Source: Synchiropus splendidus | Taxonomy: Eukaryota > Chordata > Actinopteri > Syngnathiformes > Callionymidae | Length of the DNA stretch: 64,000 nucleotides | Assembly: GCF_027744825.2 (NCBI RefSeq) | Contig: NC_071334.1 | Span: forward strand, 6,704,437 to 6,768,436 | Reading direction: 5' to 3' | Shown: positions 27,414 through 40,332 of the stretch, in pieces | Position numbering within the stretch: the first letter of the stretch is position 1 | Layout: the number at the start of each line of letters is the position of its first letter | Notes under the pieces: model-generated | Seen by the model: the letters and a program-made list of their open reading frames with translations, nothing else | Database searches by the model: none | What the model was told of the DNA's origin: nothing | Position numbers and translations under genes: made by a program

Positions 27414-30400
27414 AATATCTTATGGAGCATTTGCAGTCTCAGATCCCACTTTATTATTTATAGGAACTATATATATATATATATATACCGGAGGCCTGTC
27501 ACCCTTTCTAGCTGGGCCAGGCTCCGCCCCCCAGGGAGTATTCTAGACTGGTTTGTGTTGGAAAAGTGTTAAACTGACTCATATGGACGGAGAAACACTC
27601 TTGTGTCTGTTGAAAGAGCCATCAAGTGGCATTTACCTACAATGTTGTATTGAACTGGACATGTGACAAGAGCTATTTGCCTTTTACACAAGAGGTTTTC
27701 TAGCTGCAGTACAGACAAAACTAAAGGACAGCTTCCGGAATTAAGAGACCAAAAGGAATTTTAAATCCTCCAACCATCCTTCCATAATATATTTGGCAAT
27801 AGTGTATAGTGTAGTATTAGAAATATCTTTTTATTTCTGACACCATTTTAGGTAGAAAAGAATTGAATGGATATACGAAGTGCTTTCAATCAAACCAGAC
27901 AGACAGATGTCAAAACATGGAAGAGCAGCTGTCGTCTTTCCGGAATTGCATCAGCGAATGGAAAGTGAAAACCTGTGAGACAATTATTTCTTCACACATT
28001 TTCTCAGCAACAAAAAGCTTCCTGCAGCGTCTCAAATAGCTCTGACATGCCACCTAGTGATGGAGATCAGATCGACCCAGTCAGCCAGAGCCGTCCTTTC
28101 CCTGAGTCAGCGAACAATGATTTGGACCGGTTTCCATGGCAACAGCCAAAAGAGAAAAAGAGAGGGAGGACAGTGCGAGAGAAAACACAATGAGGATATT
28201 TACCTGGACGCAAATGAAGATCATGGGGGATGAAGCTAAATCCGCAGAAATCTGTTCGGCATTTTTAAACAGCCAAAATCCAACGATAAGACGGACGTTT
28301 CCTCCTGAATTTGCAAAGTTTATTAACAGCTATATCTATCAGACATGGTTTTATTACATTTGATTGATTGAGAATTTTATTCAGTTTTTACAGTTTTCTC
28401 AACAGTTTGCATTAAGTGTATTTTTTTTCTTTTTTTCTTTAGTAAATTTGATGAACATGACTTTCACCCGGTTCTGCTGCTGGTTGGACCTTTCTATGAC
28501 AAATATCTCTGCAACGATCACATGCTTTCATGTCATTTCACAAGGTTTTGGCTTGTTTACGCTTTAAGTAGATTAAATATATTTATATTATTGATCACAA
28601 ATGAGATCAAGAGTAACACATTTGTTCTGGGAAAGGTGGGCCCCGAGATCAAAAAGGTTCAGAACCCCTGCCCTACAGCACAGACGAACAATAAACTTGG
28701 GTTGGACAATATTTTTCAAAGTTCAAGTCTGTCGCTGGACAGCCAGCAGCCATAGCAGATGGGGATCAGCTCCTCCGACTCTAGATCCCCGGCAGTAAAA
28801 TGTTAAATGTCTTGTCTTGAATGGAAAAAGGTTAGATATAGGATGGTACATTTGTATTGCCTTTGTAATACTGTCACAATGTGTCATATGGCGGATCTTT
28901 TCACTTTCCGACTGCTTCTATCCCACCCCAAGCCTTGAACTGTAACTCCACTGAAAGACTCCTTCTGTTCCTGAGAGAAGACTCAGACGTATCTCCATCC
29001 CTGAAGACTCCTCAAGGCCCAGAGTTTTCTAAAGTACTGAAGTACTATTCTCAATCAACCACTTGCACTTGTAGTCCCGCACACATGTTTACACACACAC
29101 AAAAACACTGAGCCCGACCCCGGCTAGTTCATCAGCAGCAGTTACAGGTGGCTCAGCGTCTTGCTCAAGAGCAACAACCTCACAACAACTGGGCACCCGC
29201 TTCCCCGCCTGAGCCCTGCAAGTCCACCTAAGTCGAATTTGATTCATGAGGGTGTGTGATTTACTGCAGGTATAAAGTTTGGCTCGGTCAAGATTTAAAA
29301 AACAGAAATGCCTACCTTTGCCGTCGAGATGGTTGAAGAGGAGGTCGCGGTCCACTTGCCCGTCGCCCTGGAGATTAGTGTTGGGTGAAGGTTAGATCCC
29401 CAGGTGACTGCCGACGCCAGCTCAAGTTCATCTCTGCTCCTGGTTTCTCCCCCCTCTGGGCCCTGGGGTGGCCTTATGGGTGCGACGTCCAGGTGACCAT
29501 GGTCCCGCCGTCTAGTCTGTGCCCTCCTGAAAATCCTCAGATGATTTGCTCGTCGATTTGTCCTCAGCTGGATTCATGAGGTTTTTCTGTGACCAAAGAC
29601 AAAACCTGTTACACCAAAGATGAAGCAGCTTCACAGGAGGTTATTTCTCTCCTCCAGTTCACCGAAGACTTGAGAAAGGGACGGTACAACCTTAAAAAGT
29701 CTCCTCCTCTCTTTTTCCCGGTCACTGTTTTTTACTGAGGGAAACGGAACTGAAGCCACAAATCATCAATAAGCACAAAGAATTGCTCTGATGGCGAGTC
29801 AGGTAAGCTGAAGGTGGGGAAGACGGGAATCTAACCAACATCTTATGGGGAAAAGTTTTTCAGCTCACTTCTCTGGGAGACCATCTTCAGAACTCGGATA
29901 CAAATATCATGTACAGAGAGATAGTGAGACCAACAGGCAGACGGAAATTCTGTGTCAGGGACAGAAGACGAGGTCAGTTGCAGGAGATCTGATGTGCAGA
30001 CAAGACAGAACACAATGGATACTTGGATGAAAGTGGACATAGCTGGTCAAAGGCAAAAGTAATCGGCTGGATTGCGAGTGTGTGGCTGGTGCGTTCAACA
30101 GAACAAGGAGCCCCTGCATGATCTGTTTTTAAAGATGAAATCTCACATGACCGAACTTATAGGTGGACTTGAACATGACGGTTTTCACCGTGTTATTCGT
30201 GGGAAAGATCCAGAAACATCATCATGACTGAAGTCCGTTTCTTGCAAAACTCAAGTCGGCCGGACATATGAAGAGACGGGCCGCATGAGGACAGCTGCAG
30301 ATTGGAGGCAGATTTACTTCTCATGATTAAAAACTAGCGTTTTTGCTGTCACCAATTCAGTGAATGGCAAAAACGTAAAACAGAACACCACAGGTAGCTC

Positions 30401-31436
30401 TGTCTGTGGATGAAGAGGAGCTCCCCCAGGTGACTGAACAGGTCCTGTCACTGGAAACAGCTCAGCTCAACCCAGCAGTCGAGGCAGTCCAGTAGAATTC
30501 TGTGGTCAACAGTGTCAAACACTGCACTAAGCTCAAACATAATTAAAATGGAGTTTTCACCTTTCACCTGTCTTTGGCAAAGTTTCTTTCAGAAAAGCTG
30601 TTCCTGTGCTGAGATCTGATCTAAAAACCTGGCTGGAATTTTTCAAAAAGAGAGTCCTGACGCATGAATTATACAATGTGAGAAGACACATTTTTTCTCA
30701 GACCCTAGTCAAGAATGGAAGTTAACTGTGATGTTAGCTTTTATAGCATCTTCTGTAGGACCATGAGAGGAATAGCTGATCTGTGTCGTGGCAGAACAGT
30801 CGATTTAACAACAACAAATAGATTGACATACAAGAAATGAAACACAAAAAAGGTTACAAATAAATGGCAAAGTCAATACGAGAACGATTGTGACGTAAAA
30901 ATATTTAACACTGTACTTCTATGCAGCTTGTGAGAGGCTTTAGCTTGAACATTTGCAATTGTAACAGAGAAACTTGGTGTTAGGTTTACCTTGAAAGAAC
31001 TTGTTGCCCCAGATTCACACATCGACAAAGATGTTTCCTGACGGCTATGTTTCTAAAGGGATGAAAACCCAGTCGTGCTGCACACGTCACGCAGGGAGGA
31101 TGAGAAGAGGAACTGTCAGCTCAACCAAAGAGCCGTCTAACTCTGAACTCTGACTCAACCGTGCTCTAATGAAGTAACAGGAGACGGGAAATCCCGAAAA
31201 CTGATGAGCGCTGGGGCCACGCAGCAAACTGATGGAGGCGCGGCGATGAGCATGAACGGGTCGGTGGCATCCGTGGCGCTATTCTTTACACCTAGTTAAG
31301 TAATGAAGTAATGACAACATTTTTGGTTTCATTCACCAATTTCACCAAATTGTTTTTTTCAAGTAAATTTTTTAAAAATCATACAAACAATGGCATTTAC
31401 TTCCCCACCATGAAAAAAATGACCGAAAGAAAGAGA
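27414..31436. other. No gene recognised; repeat fragments
   Basis: It holds a TA run (27466-27487), a hAT right end near 28670, a dispersed-repeat copy at about 30130-30400, and at about 30460-30660 a further sequence resembling a common fish repeat. No gene is seen. Confidence 0.5.
28580..28670. mobile_element. hAT-type right terminal fragment
   Basis: It ends ...AAAAAGGTTCAGAACCCCTG, whose reverse complement CAGGGGTTCTGAACC is a classic hAT terminus. No matching left end was found within about 2 kb, so it is a fragment. Confidence 0.5.
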
Positions 31437-31705
31437 TCCCGGATACAAGTGGCTGAAATGAGTTTTCTCCGACGGGTGGAAGGCGTCTCCCTTAGAGATA
31501 GGGTGAGGAGTTCTGTCACTCCGGAGAGACTCGGAGTAGAGCCGCTGCTGAGAGGAGTCAGTAGAGGTTCAGGACCCCTGGACACCCACCTTGGGAGGAG
31601 ACCCAGTGGTCGACCCAGGACCAGGTGGAGGGATTATATCTCTTCCCGCGACCCAGCAACAGATAAGCGGATGAGGATAAATGGATGGACGGGACAAATA
31701 AAGGA
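31437..31705 (+). mobile_element. LINE 3' end with internal deletion
   Basis: A frame encodes AEMSFLRRVEGVSLRDRVRS, VEPLLRGVSRG and then SGRPRTRWRDYIS, motifs from the C-terminus of a very common fish non-LTR reverse-transcriptase protein. It is followed by the GATAAGCGGATGAGGATAAA tail. The stretch that normally links the two protein segments is missing. Confidence 0.75.
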
Positions 31706-32540
31706 CCTCTAATCGAATCTATTGATGTGTATAGATTTCATCATGTTGCTTTATTGAAGTTACTTAAATCTCTTTAAAGGATGGAATCCAAAAGTACATT
31801 GATCAAGTCTCTGTACAAATACAATATGATTCATTCCACAGTACTTTTACGCTAGTTTGGCGAGTCATTTGGTGTGAGCTTGAAATGTGAATGGAATTGT
31901 GTCATGACCCTCAAAGATCCCGAGGTTTCACCTTGGTTGTTAGAAGAGGAGTTAAACATGTCGCTTTCAAAGAATCTGTCGTGGTTGACGATGAGCTGAA
32001 CCAATAACAACCTGGCAGCATGCGCTAATTACGCCGTCAAAGGAGACAACATTTCCTAAACTGCCTATTCAGGTCGCCATGGTGACGCAGCGTGAGTCAC
32101 CCTCAGGTTAGTTACGGAGATATAGGCTCGTGTTGACGGTGACTGGAGAGTGAAAGGCTCCACATACTGTACGTTCAACTGTTGTGTTTATAAATAATTT
32201 GGAAGAAGCATAAAGGATTTTCTTCCACGTAAACAACAGACAATCCAGTTCCACACTTGTCAGTTGCTTCAGTGAAATAGAAAAGAGGCAGAGCAGCCTG
32301 GGATTACATGTTGTATAATCTGTATTCAAGGTTTTTTTTGTCTCATCTGTGCTGTTTAACACATTAGAACACGAGTTAGGCTGCGAATTGATTTTTTTAA
32401 AAATCATGTTTTTTATCAATAATTCATCACGATTCATCACATTTGATACCGGAATGACCAAATATACTGGACAATATTTTCTGTGCCTCCATCCTGACGA
32501 TTTTTTCAACTTAAATTTTCCTTCCATCTGACGTTACAGG

Positions 32541-33162
32541 ATGCAGAGATAAAGAAGGTGGGGGGGTTGAAGTACTGAGGCTCAACTGTCCAGGGAGAGT
32601 GTGAGAAAGAGGTGAAGAAGCGGGTGCAGGCAGGATGGAATCATTGGAGAAAAGTGTCAGGTGTGATGTGTGACAAAAGGCTGTCGGCAAGGATGAAAGG
32701 GAAAGTGTCCAGAAGGGTGGTGAGGCCAGCAATGTTGGATGGTTTGGAAACAGTGGCACTGAGGAAAAGACAGGAGGCAGAGCTGGAGGTAGCAGAGATG
32801 AAGATGCTGAGCTTCTCTCTGGGAGTGAGCAGGATGATGATAGGATCAGAGGGACAGCACATGTGCTCAGGTGTTTAGGAGACCAAGTCAGAGAGGCTAG
32901 ATGGAGATGGTTTGGACATGTACAGAGGAGAGAGAGAGAGCCAGGACATTGGTAGATGAAGATGTTGAGGTTGGAACTGCCAGGCAGAAGGTGGAGAGGA
33001 AGGCCAAAGAGGAGATTGAGGGAGGTGGTGAAGGAGGACATGAGGTTTGTAGGTTTGAGAGAAGAGGAAGCAGAGGACAGGGGGAGATGGAGGAAGATGA
33101 TCCACTGTGGCCACCACTGAAGGGAGAAGCCCAAAGAGAAAGAAGAAGAAGAAGAAGAAGTA
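32541..33162 (+). mobile_element. RTE-like LINE 3' fragment, copy 1
   Basis: It encodes [20 protein letters not shown], then [17 protein letters not shown] and [13 protein letters not shown], the C-terminal part of an RTE-type reverse-transcriptase ORF, interrupted by frame breaks. It ends in an AAG microsatellite tail (33145-33162). The related copy at 50436-51022 is on the opposite strand. Confidence 0.8.
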
Positions 33163-34033
33163 AAAGTAAAGGTGTTTTAATTCCCAGCCCAAATAAGATA
33201 CATCAATAATGTATGATTATGAAATTATTAGGATTGAAATCTTTCGTCACATTCAGTGATTCCATGAGCAACATTTGCATTCAAACCAATGGTCCAATCC
33301 TCCGAAGGCTACCACCGTTTCCAGCCAACTGCAAGTCTTTAGTCACTTCCGCCCACAGAACACCGTCTCCGTCTCACAGAAAACAAATGAGTTGACAAGC
33401 GCTCCCTCTAATTTGAGCCTGGATGTCCTCCGCTCCTGCTCCCGTCCGTCCTGGCGCACCACGGCGAGAGCGACGGGTGAATTAATAACGGCGTTAAAGT
33501 GGAACACAACTCCCCGAGGTCCAGATTTTCTGGGACGCTCACACAGAGTGACACACGTGATGACACACAAGCGACATAAAGACACACACAGTATACATGG
33601 CGGCTATATTTGTAAAATCAGGGACTTTCCTCGAGGAATACTTGAAATTGTAGAAGGGTAAACACTTTGGATCATCAGCCTCCTCGTGCCTCGGGGGAGG
33701 AGGGAGAGGGGACAGGAGGGGGAGGAGCAACAGCCATCTGAGGCAGAGTTGCCCAAGGCGCTGAAATTACTCCGTTTCTGTCTCCGCCAGTGAATGAGGA
33801 CGAGGACAGAGTAAGTGGTTTTAGCGAAAACCCAAAACATCTTTATGTTGAACAGGAAAAACCCTGAGGCAGTGAAAGCAAATCTTGGAACATCAGCGAG
33901 ATCTTGAGTGCAGTTATCTGAGGCTGGAGATGGACCGGACTTAGCAACAACAACGTGGAAGAACTCGAACTCAGACACTTCATGAGTTGGGGAACCAAGC
34001 ACCGACGGCTCAAAGAAACGTCAAGCTCTAGCC
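33163..34033. other. No gene recognised
   Basis: I see nothing recognisable. Confidence 0.55.
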
Positions 34034-34406
34034 CAGGCCTGGTCAACCTGCCGCTCTTTCCCCAGTTTCATGCGGCTCTTCACCAAATGAGTCGCCGAAC
34101 TGGCTGCTGTTTTGGTCAAGTTGCTATTGAGATGGTCGTTTATACAGGAAATAAGGCGAAAAAGTAAGAGCTATTCCGGCGAAATGTCAAAGTATTGTTC
34201 AAAGACTTTGACTTGCGTTTAACTTTGAAACATAAAGAATAAACCTTGCCACACATGCTCCAAGCGGGGGAAGGGGAGGGGCTTGGAGCATGTGTCCAGC
34301 TGCTCAGGTGAAGCCTCACAGCCTGACATGTTTGTAGCATGTGGCTCTTTTCAGCAACACAGTAAAACAATATGGCTCTTAGCCTCTGTCTGGTTGGCCA
34401 CTCCTG
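34034..34406. mobile_element. hAT-like non-autonomous element, 373 bp
   Basis: The left end is CAGGCCTGGTCAACCTGCCG and the right end reversed is CAGGAGTGGCCAACCAGACA, both hAT/Charlie-style termini. The flanks CTCTAGCC and TTCTAGCC are an 8-bp target duplication with one mismatch. There is no coding capacity. Confidence 0.88.
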
Positions 34407-34414
34407 TTCTAGCC

Positions 34415-37400
34415 ACACCCCAAAAACCCTGGCGAAGGGGGCCCCACGCTGCTGAAGCGCTGGGGCAAGCCTTGCCTTGCGACCAATCCAAACAACAATA
34501 AAGTGATGACATTCCACCATCTTCATGTAATCTCCAAATGCTGCCACCGTGTGGTGTCTCATGAATAGCACGAACGGACGCCACCTGCGAGATCTCACAG
34601 ACATTACTGCGAGACCTGGTGAATCACATTTACCCATCCGATTAAACGCAACAAATACAGACGGACAAATGAGATCAGACCAGCCTGGATGTGTGGGGCC
34701 AGTGGTGGAGCACTGAATGGAGACCAACGCAAACACATCCAGTCGCCATCTTGGTTGAAATTAAAACAGTTGTCATAGCTCAAAAAAATATGCCGTCAAT
34801 CGTAAGCCTTGAACAGTGTTGTTTACATCGAGCAACACCTCACGACAACGAGTGAAAATCAAACTTCACCCTGACAGGTGAGTCGACTCACCTGCCCCAC
34901 AACACAAGCACGAGCACACGTACGGAAGTAATGAGTATTTTACCAGTTGCTGCTTCCCTCCAGCTTTCACCGGAGAATCCGCAGACTTTACTCCTGGGCT
35001 TCAGCTACATGTAAACGATAGTGGCGCCTTCAGAATTATCACCTCTGTTTAAAAGATGACATTTCACATGATAAAACAAAGTGGAAACATGGAAACAAGC
35101 AGAAAACACAACACGCGTCATGGAAGTGGACATGATCGCAGTGGGTTTTGCCGTGTTTGTCATAAAGAAACCTAACTAAATGAGCAGAACACAGAACATT
35201 TGAAGAGATGGATCAGGTGAACACGGCTACAGATTGGACTGAGATTCAGAAACCAGTGTTTTTATTGATAACAATTCACTGACTGTGTCCTTCCGGCTTC
35301 TTTTTCTGCATTTCCTGATACAATGCATGTGACGTGTGGTGTATGTACGTCAGCAGCAGCTCAATACCGCGACTGAAAAACACACATTGTCTGCCAACCT
35401 TTGCTCAAAGGAGATTCCAGCAGCTCATGGGTGACAAAGTTAAGTTGAGTTAAGTGAAAACAAAAAGTTAGAAAAAAGTTAAGCGACAAATGTTTCCGGA
35501 GCAATAACCACCACAAGTGGTGATCATTTCTGCAGGTACTCAACCAGCAGTAGGCTGGACATACAGTAAATAACCAAGATATGAAAATGATGACCAATAT
35601 TTCGCAAACATTATTTTGTTATTAATTCATATCTTCGATCTTAATCGATTTGTTTTGTCTATTTATAGATTTTCCCGAGCGAGAGTCCAACTATAGCCCT
35701 TCTAAGTGCCGACACAAGCGCACACCAACAGTTCCCTGTCACTTTCTGTCCACACCTGAAGTCTCTCTGATCAGCACACTGTGGTATTAGAGTGAGAGAT
35801 GTCAGAGCGGAGGAGCCTTTCCAAACATTCCCATCAAACTCAATGATCATGTCTTTATTGAAGATGAAGAACACAGTGGTTCCTCCATCATTAAAATTCA
35901 GAGCGCTGTTGTGGGCACAGTCAGGCTCCGGGGACGGAGCCAGATTCTCTTCAGATCTGCCAAACTCCTCGCCTCCCTGCTCTCCTCTACCCTCATTCTT
36001 TTTGTCCATCATTTTGTTTTCATCTCTTGGTCCAGACAAACCTGCTGACCAAAGCAAAGACCAGAACTTGGAGGCCTGAATGGGCTTTGAGTGACAGATC
36101 TGGTTCAAGTGGGGAACAGAAATATGGAGATTTTAGTGTTTTTCAGTGCAGTCCAGGAAATTTTAATTCCTTGTGGAGGTTTTGTAGCAATGATAACAAA
36201 CGTTTGTGAAACCAGTCGTCGAAATTATTTACATTGTTTTATTTATATTTTTTCCCTTAAATTTTCAACTGAAATCACATTTTTATTGAAGTATTTATTC
36301 ATGTACACTGACCCACCACGTTTTTTTTTCCATATTTTCTTTCAGACCAATTTTTTTTTTGAGTTTGTATCGACAGCCACACTGACACACCAGTGGGAAT
36401 TGAACATTGTGACTCCAGTGTTACCATTTTTTATTTTTCTTTAAAAAAAAATTTAAAACACTGATAATCTTTTTTGCAAACATTTTTGGACATTTCTATT
36501 ATTTTCTGAAGTCATTTTCTGTCTTGTTCTCCAACCAAGTATACGTTTTTTGTGTGTTTTTGAGGGTTTTAGTTGAAACAAACCTTCAGATTTTTAAAAC
36601 ATCTCATGGTCTTCAATTTTAATTTATTTCATTTCATATTTATTTCTTTTGCTTGTTTGTTGTTATTTACTTCCTTTACTCATGCAGCATACTTGAAAAT
36701 ACTAGACTAAAAAAATAGCTGAAAATGAACTCAAAAAACAATTACTGGCGTTTAAAAATAATTTTAAAAAATGTGTATTTATTTACGTATTATTTATTTT
36801 TCATGAAGCTTTATTTGAGTTGTTGTTTGTTGGAATGAAATTCATGTTTGTGTTTGTGTCCATGTCTCAAGACTGACACACCCGAGCAGGGTTGAATTTG
36901 ACGTGGCCATCTGGAGTTTCCTTCTTTCTCTTTGAGCGGCTCTCTGATTTTGTGGGTCTCCAGGTGATCTGGAGTGACTCACAGGATGTAGCCATCGATT
37001 CTAAAACTCACAGCAGCGCAAAACTCCAGCACCCACTCAGGGCACTGCAGAGACAAAGACAGAAACAGAAATACCAAAGTAGGTTAGTGCAAAGCATTGT
37101 GGGATCGCAGGATACCCTCTGGGTTTCTGCAAGATTCCTTCTCCTTCTCGCTGGTTCTCCATCTGACTCTTTCTGTATTTCACCTTTCACGTCGTTCCCC
37201 CTCCTGCGCTCCAGTTCTGTCCGCTTCCGTCGTGACCACATGCCAGAAGTATTTTTTTTTTCTTCATTTTACGTTTATTACATTTCTGATTGAGGTGTTT
37301 TTTTATTGTATTTATAGTGTTTAGCATTATTTCTTTACATAAACCTCTTTTTCACCTGGTGGTCGATTATGACATTGTTTTTTGAGCAATGTATTCGACT

Positions 37401-39069
37401 GTGTTTTTTATGTATTTTTCTTTGATTTGAGTTTGTTTTGTTGTGCCGCGTCATTTTTTACAGGAACTTATGTGAAAAAAAATTCAAGTGCAGCTGTTTT
37501 TTTTTCCATTATCCAAAAATACTATTTTTATTTTTATTATTATTTCTTTTAATATAAACCTCTTTTTCTGTTTCTGACTTTCCCCTCGTGGTCAATCTGG
37601 ACATTTTTTTCTGAGAGTTGTTTTTGATACTATTTTTAAAAAAAAAGGTTTTTATTTTTTTATGTTTTCTTGTAATGTAATAGAATTATATCTTATTAAC
37701 CTTTTTTAAATAGTTTTCTGTCGCATAGCTGACGGGTTTTTATTATTTTTTTCTTTCATCATGATGGTCTGTTTGGTTTCTAAAAATCAAAGTACTTTTG
37801 TGTACTTTTTGCCTGTTGCTCTACTTTCCTCAAGTGTCTGTTCTTTGCGCTCTTTGTGGTGTTTCTCGTATTCCTTTCCGTATTTACCTTTGTCTTGGTA
37901 GCGGTGAGGTTTTTGTGGCCGGTTGTTTGTCTGATTGTTTGTGTGCAGCAGAGCTTCAACAGTTCTGCGCAGATTTTGATGCAGTTATCGGCGCATGACA
38001 GATGATTTGATTTTGGGGCATGATTCGTACGTTCACTGGTTTTCACGAATGCTACACAGATTTCTCAATTATGACTTTGCGGCACGTGACTGTCTCCGTC
38101 TACAGAACAGTCTGAATCACTGTCTTGCTTTCACATGTCAGTGGTGACAAAATGTGTATTTGCATTCAATCTTTTGATGGGCTTCTCAACGTCTGCCCCT
38201 TCCGCCCCTGCTGCTGCTGGCAGTGTGTGTGTTGAAGGAACTCCTGAACACTACTGCCACCTGCTGTCTGATAGAGCACATTACACAGGACATGACAAAA
38301 ATATCAAGGTTTCTGTTCCGGTGTCATTCCAGTTCTCAAACTAGATATCACTTCATTTTCTTCCTCACAAGTAGATATTTGAATGCTTCATCCCAAAACG
38401 TTATTCTCTCACACGCTGCCTTTTGTAATTCTTTGATGAAATTATGAATATTTTCTGCGAGGTTCTATCCATGAGAACACACACACACACACACAGTGAT
38501 GGCAACACGGACCGAGCGATCGTACAAAAACTGCAGAGCAAAACAAGGCAGCGCTCGTGTGTCGCCATCCGGCCTCAGCTACACCTGAATAAGCCTGTGT
38601 ATCGACGTATGCATGACCTTGCCGTGTGAGTGTGTGTGTGTGTGTTTAAGAGTTGTGCGAGCTGAGTGGGCAGCATGACGACCAGCTCAGCAACTCTGCG
38701 TTGCCATAGAAACGCACCAAGGCAGCAAAGCTGCAATGTCGGTCGGTACAGCGAGTTATGGGCTTCATACTTGTTGGCTGCTGTCATGTGTCACAGTGTC
38801 AAAAGTTCTTAGCAATTGTCGTCATGAGGGTCAGAAGAAGAACCTGGTGGAGCAATAGGTCGATGAGGCTTCATGAAACAGTGTTGCAGGGTGGATGAAA
38901 CAGTGTCTTCATTTTCAGAGGCCACTAGATGGCGCTCTTTTTTTAAAATTGGGCATTGGTTTATTTTGTGGTTATTCTTATTTAAACCAACCTCACTTTA
39001 CCAAGCAACTAAAATCCCAGTCAGAACCACCCAAAAAACCAATGGAAATTGGACTACTGTGGGCTGCAG
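34415..39069. other. No gene recognised; T-rich tract
   Basis: It holds a dispersed-repeat copy at about 35045-35300, an unusually T-rich plus strand at about 36200-37800, CA/TG runs at 38477-38496 and 38628-38645, and the CTCF-like copy at 38922. ORFs up to 198 codons occur but none is recognisable. Confidence 0.5.
38922..38937 (+). promoter_or_regulatory. CTCF-like motif in a dispersed repeat
   Basis: CCACTAGATGGCGCTC fits the CTCF core consensus. It lies in a module ATTTTCAGAGG + motif, preceded by TTCATGAAACAGTG, that is shared with 43396-43423. Confidence 0.4.
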
Positions 39070-39215
39070 GAGGAGCGGTGAAGTTGAAGGAGTAGAGGAC
39101 GTATAAAGACAAGTTCGAGTCTTTGGGATCAGTGTAAGTGAGGAGGAGAGTGCAGGCAGGGTGCAACAGGTGGAGACAACTGTCAGGGGTGATCTGTGAC
39201 ACAATGGAAGGGAAG
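39070..39215 (+). mobile_element. RTE-like LINE fragment, left half (split by hAT)
   Basis: It shows the degenerate VQAGCNRWRQLSGVICDT pattern of the RTE C-terminal ORF. The sequence resumes at 40162 after the inserted hAT element. Confidence 0.7.
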
Positions 39216-39223
39216 TTCTATAG

Positions 39224-40153
39224 CAGTGTTTTTCAACCTTTTTCGAGCCACGGCACCCTTGGTTCATTGAAAAAATCCTGAGGCACAGTCCATTAAAATC
39301 CTATAGAAAATCCCTATTCATTTGTCAACAACTGTAGCTACTGACAGTCGCTTGTTATTTTGCCAGGATATCTGCAGAAACAAATTGCAGAAAATGTATT
39401 TGTTTCAAATATGTCCAGAAAGGGGCGGAAATATGGCAACAAGATATCATGATTTATTTATTTATTCACTTCCTTTAAATAACTGTTTCGATTTTATGCG
39501 TGATTTTATTATGGTTTTGAGTTTCTAGACAAATCCTTTGCATTCTTTGCCTGAACTTGCTTCATAAAAACAATATTTTTTTCTCTCTTAACATTTATTT
39601 TGTTGTGCCTTTATAAACCACATGGCGAACTTTGACAGTCCATGAGTATCAGTGAAGTTTTGAAGTGAGACGTCAGGTTAGCTCTGTTAGCTCTGCGGTG
39701 CAGACAGTCTTTGGCATGGTGGCGGCTCCCACAAGGATCCCTCCCTCCCTCCCTCCCTCCATGGTTCTGTGGTGAAGGTGTGTGGTCCAGTTAGAGGCGC
39801 ATCAGCTTTAAAAAAAGCAGGAAGTTGCGCATGTGAGCGGCTTCTTGGCTGTGAGTGTGTGGGAAGAGGAGCGCCGCGCACCACAGCAGCGCTGCTTTGA
39901 CTGAGGGACAGATCAGCGCATCAACACACTGGAGCTCTACAGTAGAGTGAAGAGAAAGAATGGCAGCCAATCCATGTGATCTCCTCACCTTAGTTGCTCC
40001 TCAACACCTTCTAACTGTCATGATTTCATGGCATCATATCGCCCACCTCTGTCTCCAGACACATGAGGTGAAACTGGATCATTTTCCCACGGCGCACCTC
40101 ACACTCTCTCACGGCTCACTAGTGTGCGGCGGCACCCCGGTTAAAAAACGCTG
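39224..40153. mobile_element. hAT-like non-autonomous element nested in a LINE
   Basis: The left end CAGTGTTTTTCAACCTTTTT and the right end reversed CAGCGTTTTTTAACCGGGGT mirror each other. The flanks TTCTATAG (39216-39223) and CTCTATAG (40154-40161) are an 8-bp target duplication with one mismatch. Removing the element and one duplication rejoins the LINE frame (GKFY...RTVVRPAM). A CTCC tetranucleotide run lies at 39738-39760. Confidence 0.9.
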
Positions 40154-40161
40154 CTCTATAG

Positions 40162-40332
40162 GACAGTAGTGAGACCTGCCATGTAGATTAGAAAGCAGCA
40201 TACCAGAGGGACATGTGGAGAAGTTTGGAGACCAAGATAGGGAGGCCAGACTCGGGTGGTCTGGACATCTAGAGAGGATAGTCAGGGCACAAAGGAAGAA
40301 CAGGAAGGTTCTTCCTGGACACGTGTGGTGGA
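40162..40332 (+). mobile_element. RTE-like LINE fragment, right half
   Basis: It continues the interrupted LINE after the hAT insertion: ACAGTAGTGAGACCTGCCATG (VVRPAM), then a degenerate ...RLGWSGHLERIVRAQRKN segment. Confidence 0.65.

Noticed and set aside
32511..33134. 207-codon minus-strand ORF, Ser/Pro/Leu-rich
   Set aside because: It is the antisense of an RTE-like LINE fragment. The plus strand carries the recognisable reverse-transcriptase tail.
34140..34736. 198-codon minus-strand ORF
   Set aside because: It overlaps a hAT-like element with defined ends and target duplications and shows no known domain.
35659..36108. 149-codon minus-strand ORF
   Set aside because: No recognisable domain, no clear splice context or conservation cue. 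Probably chance.
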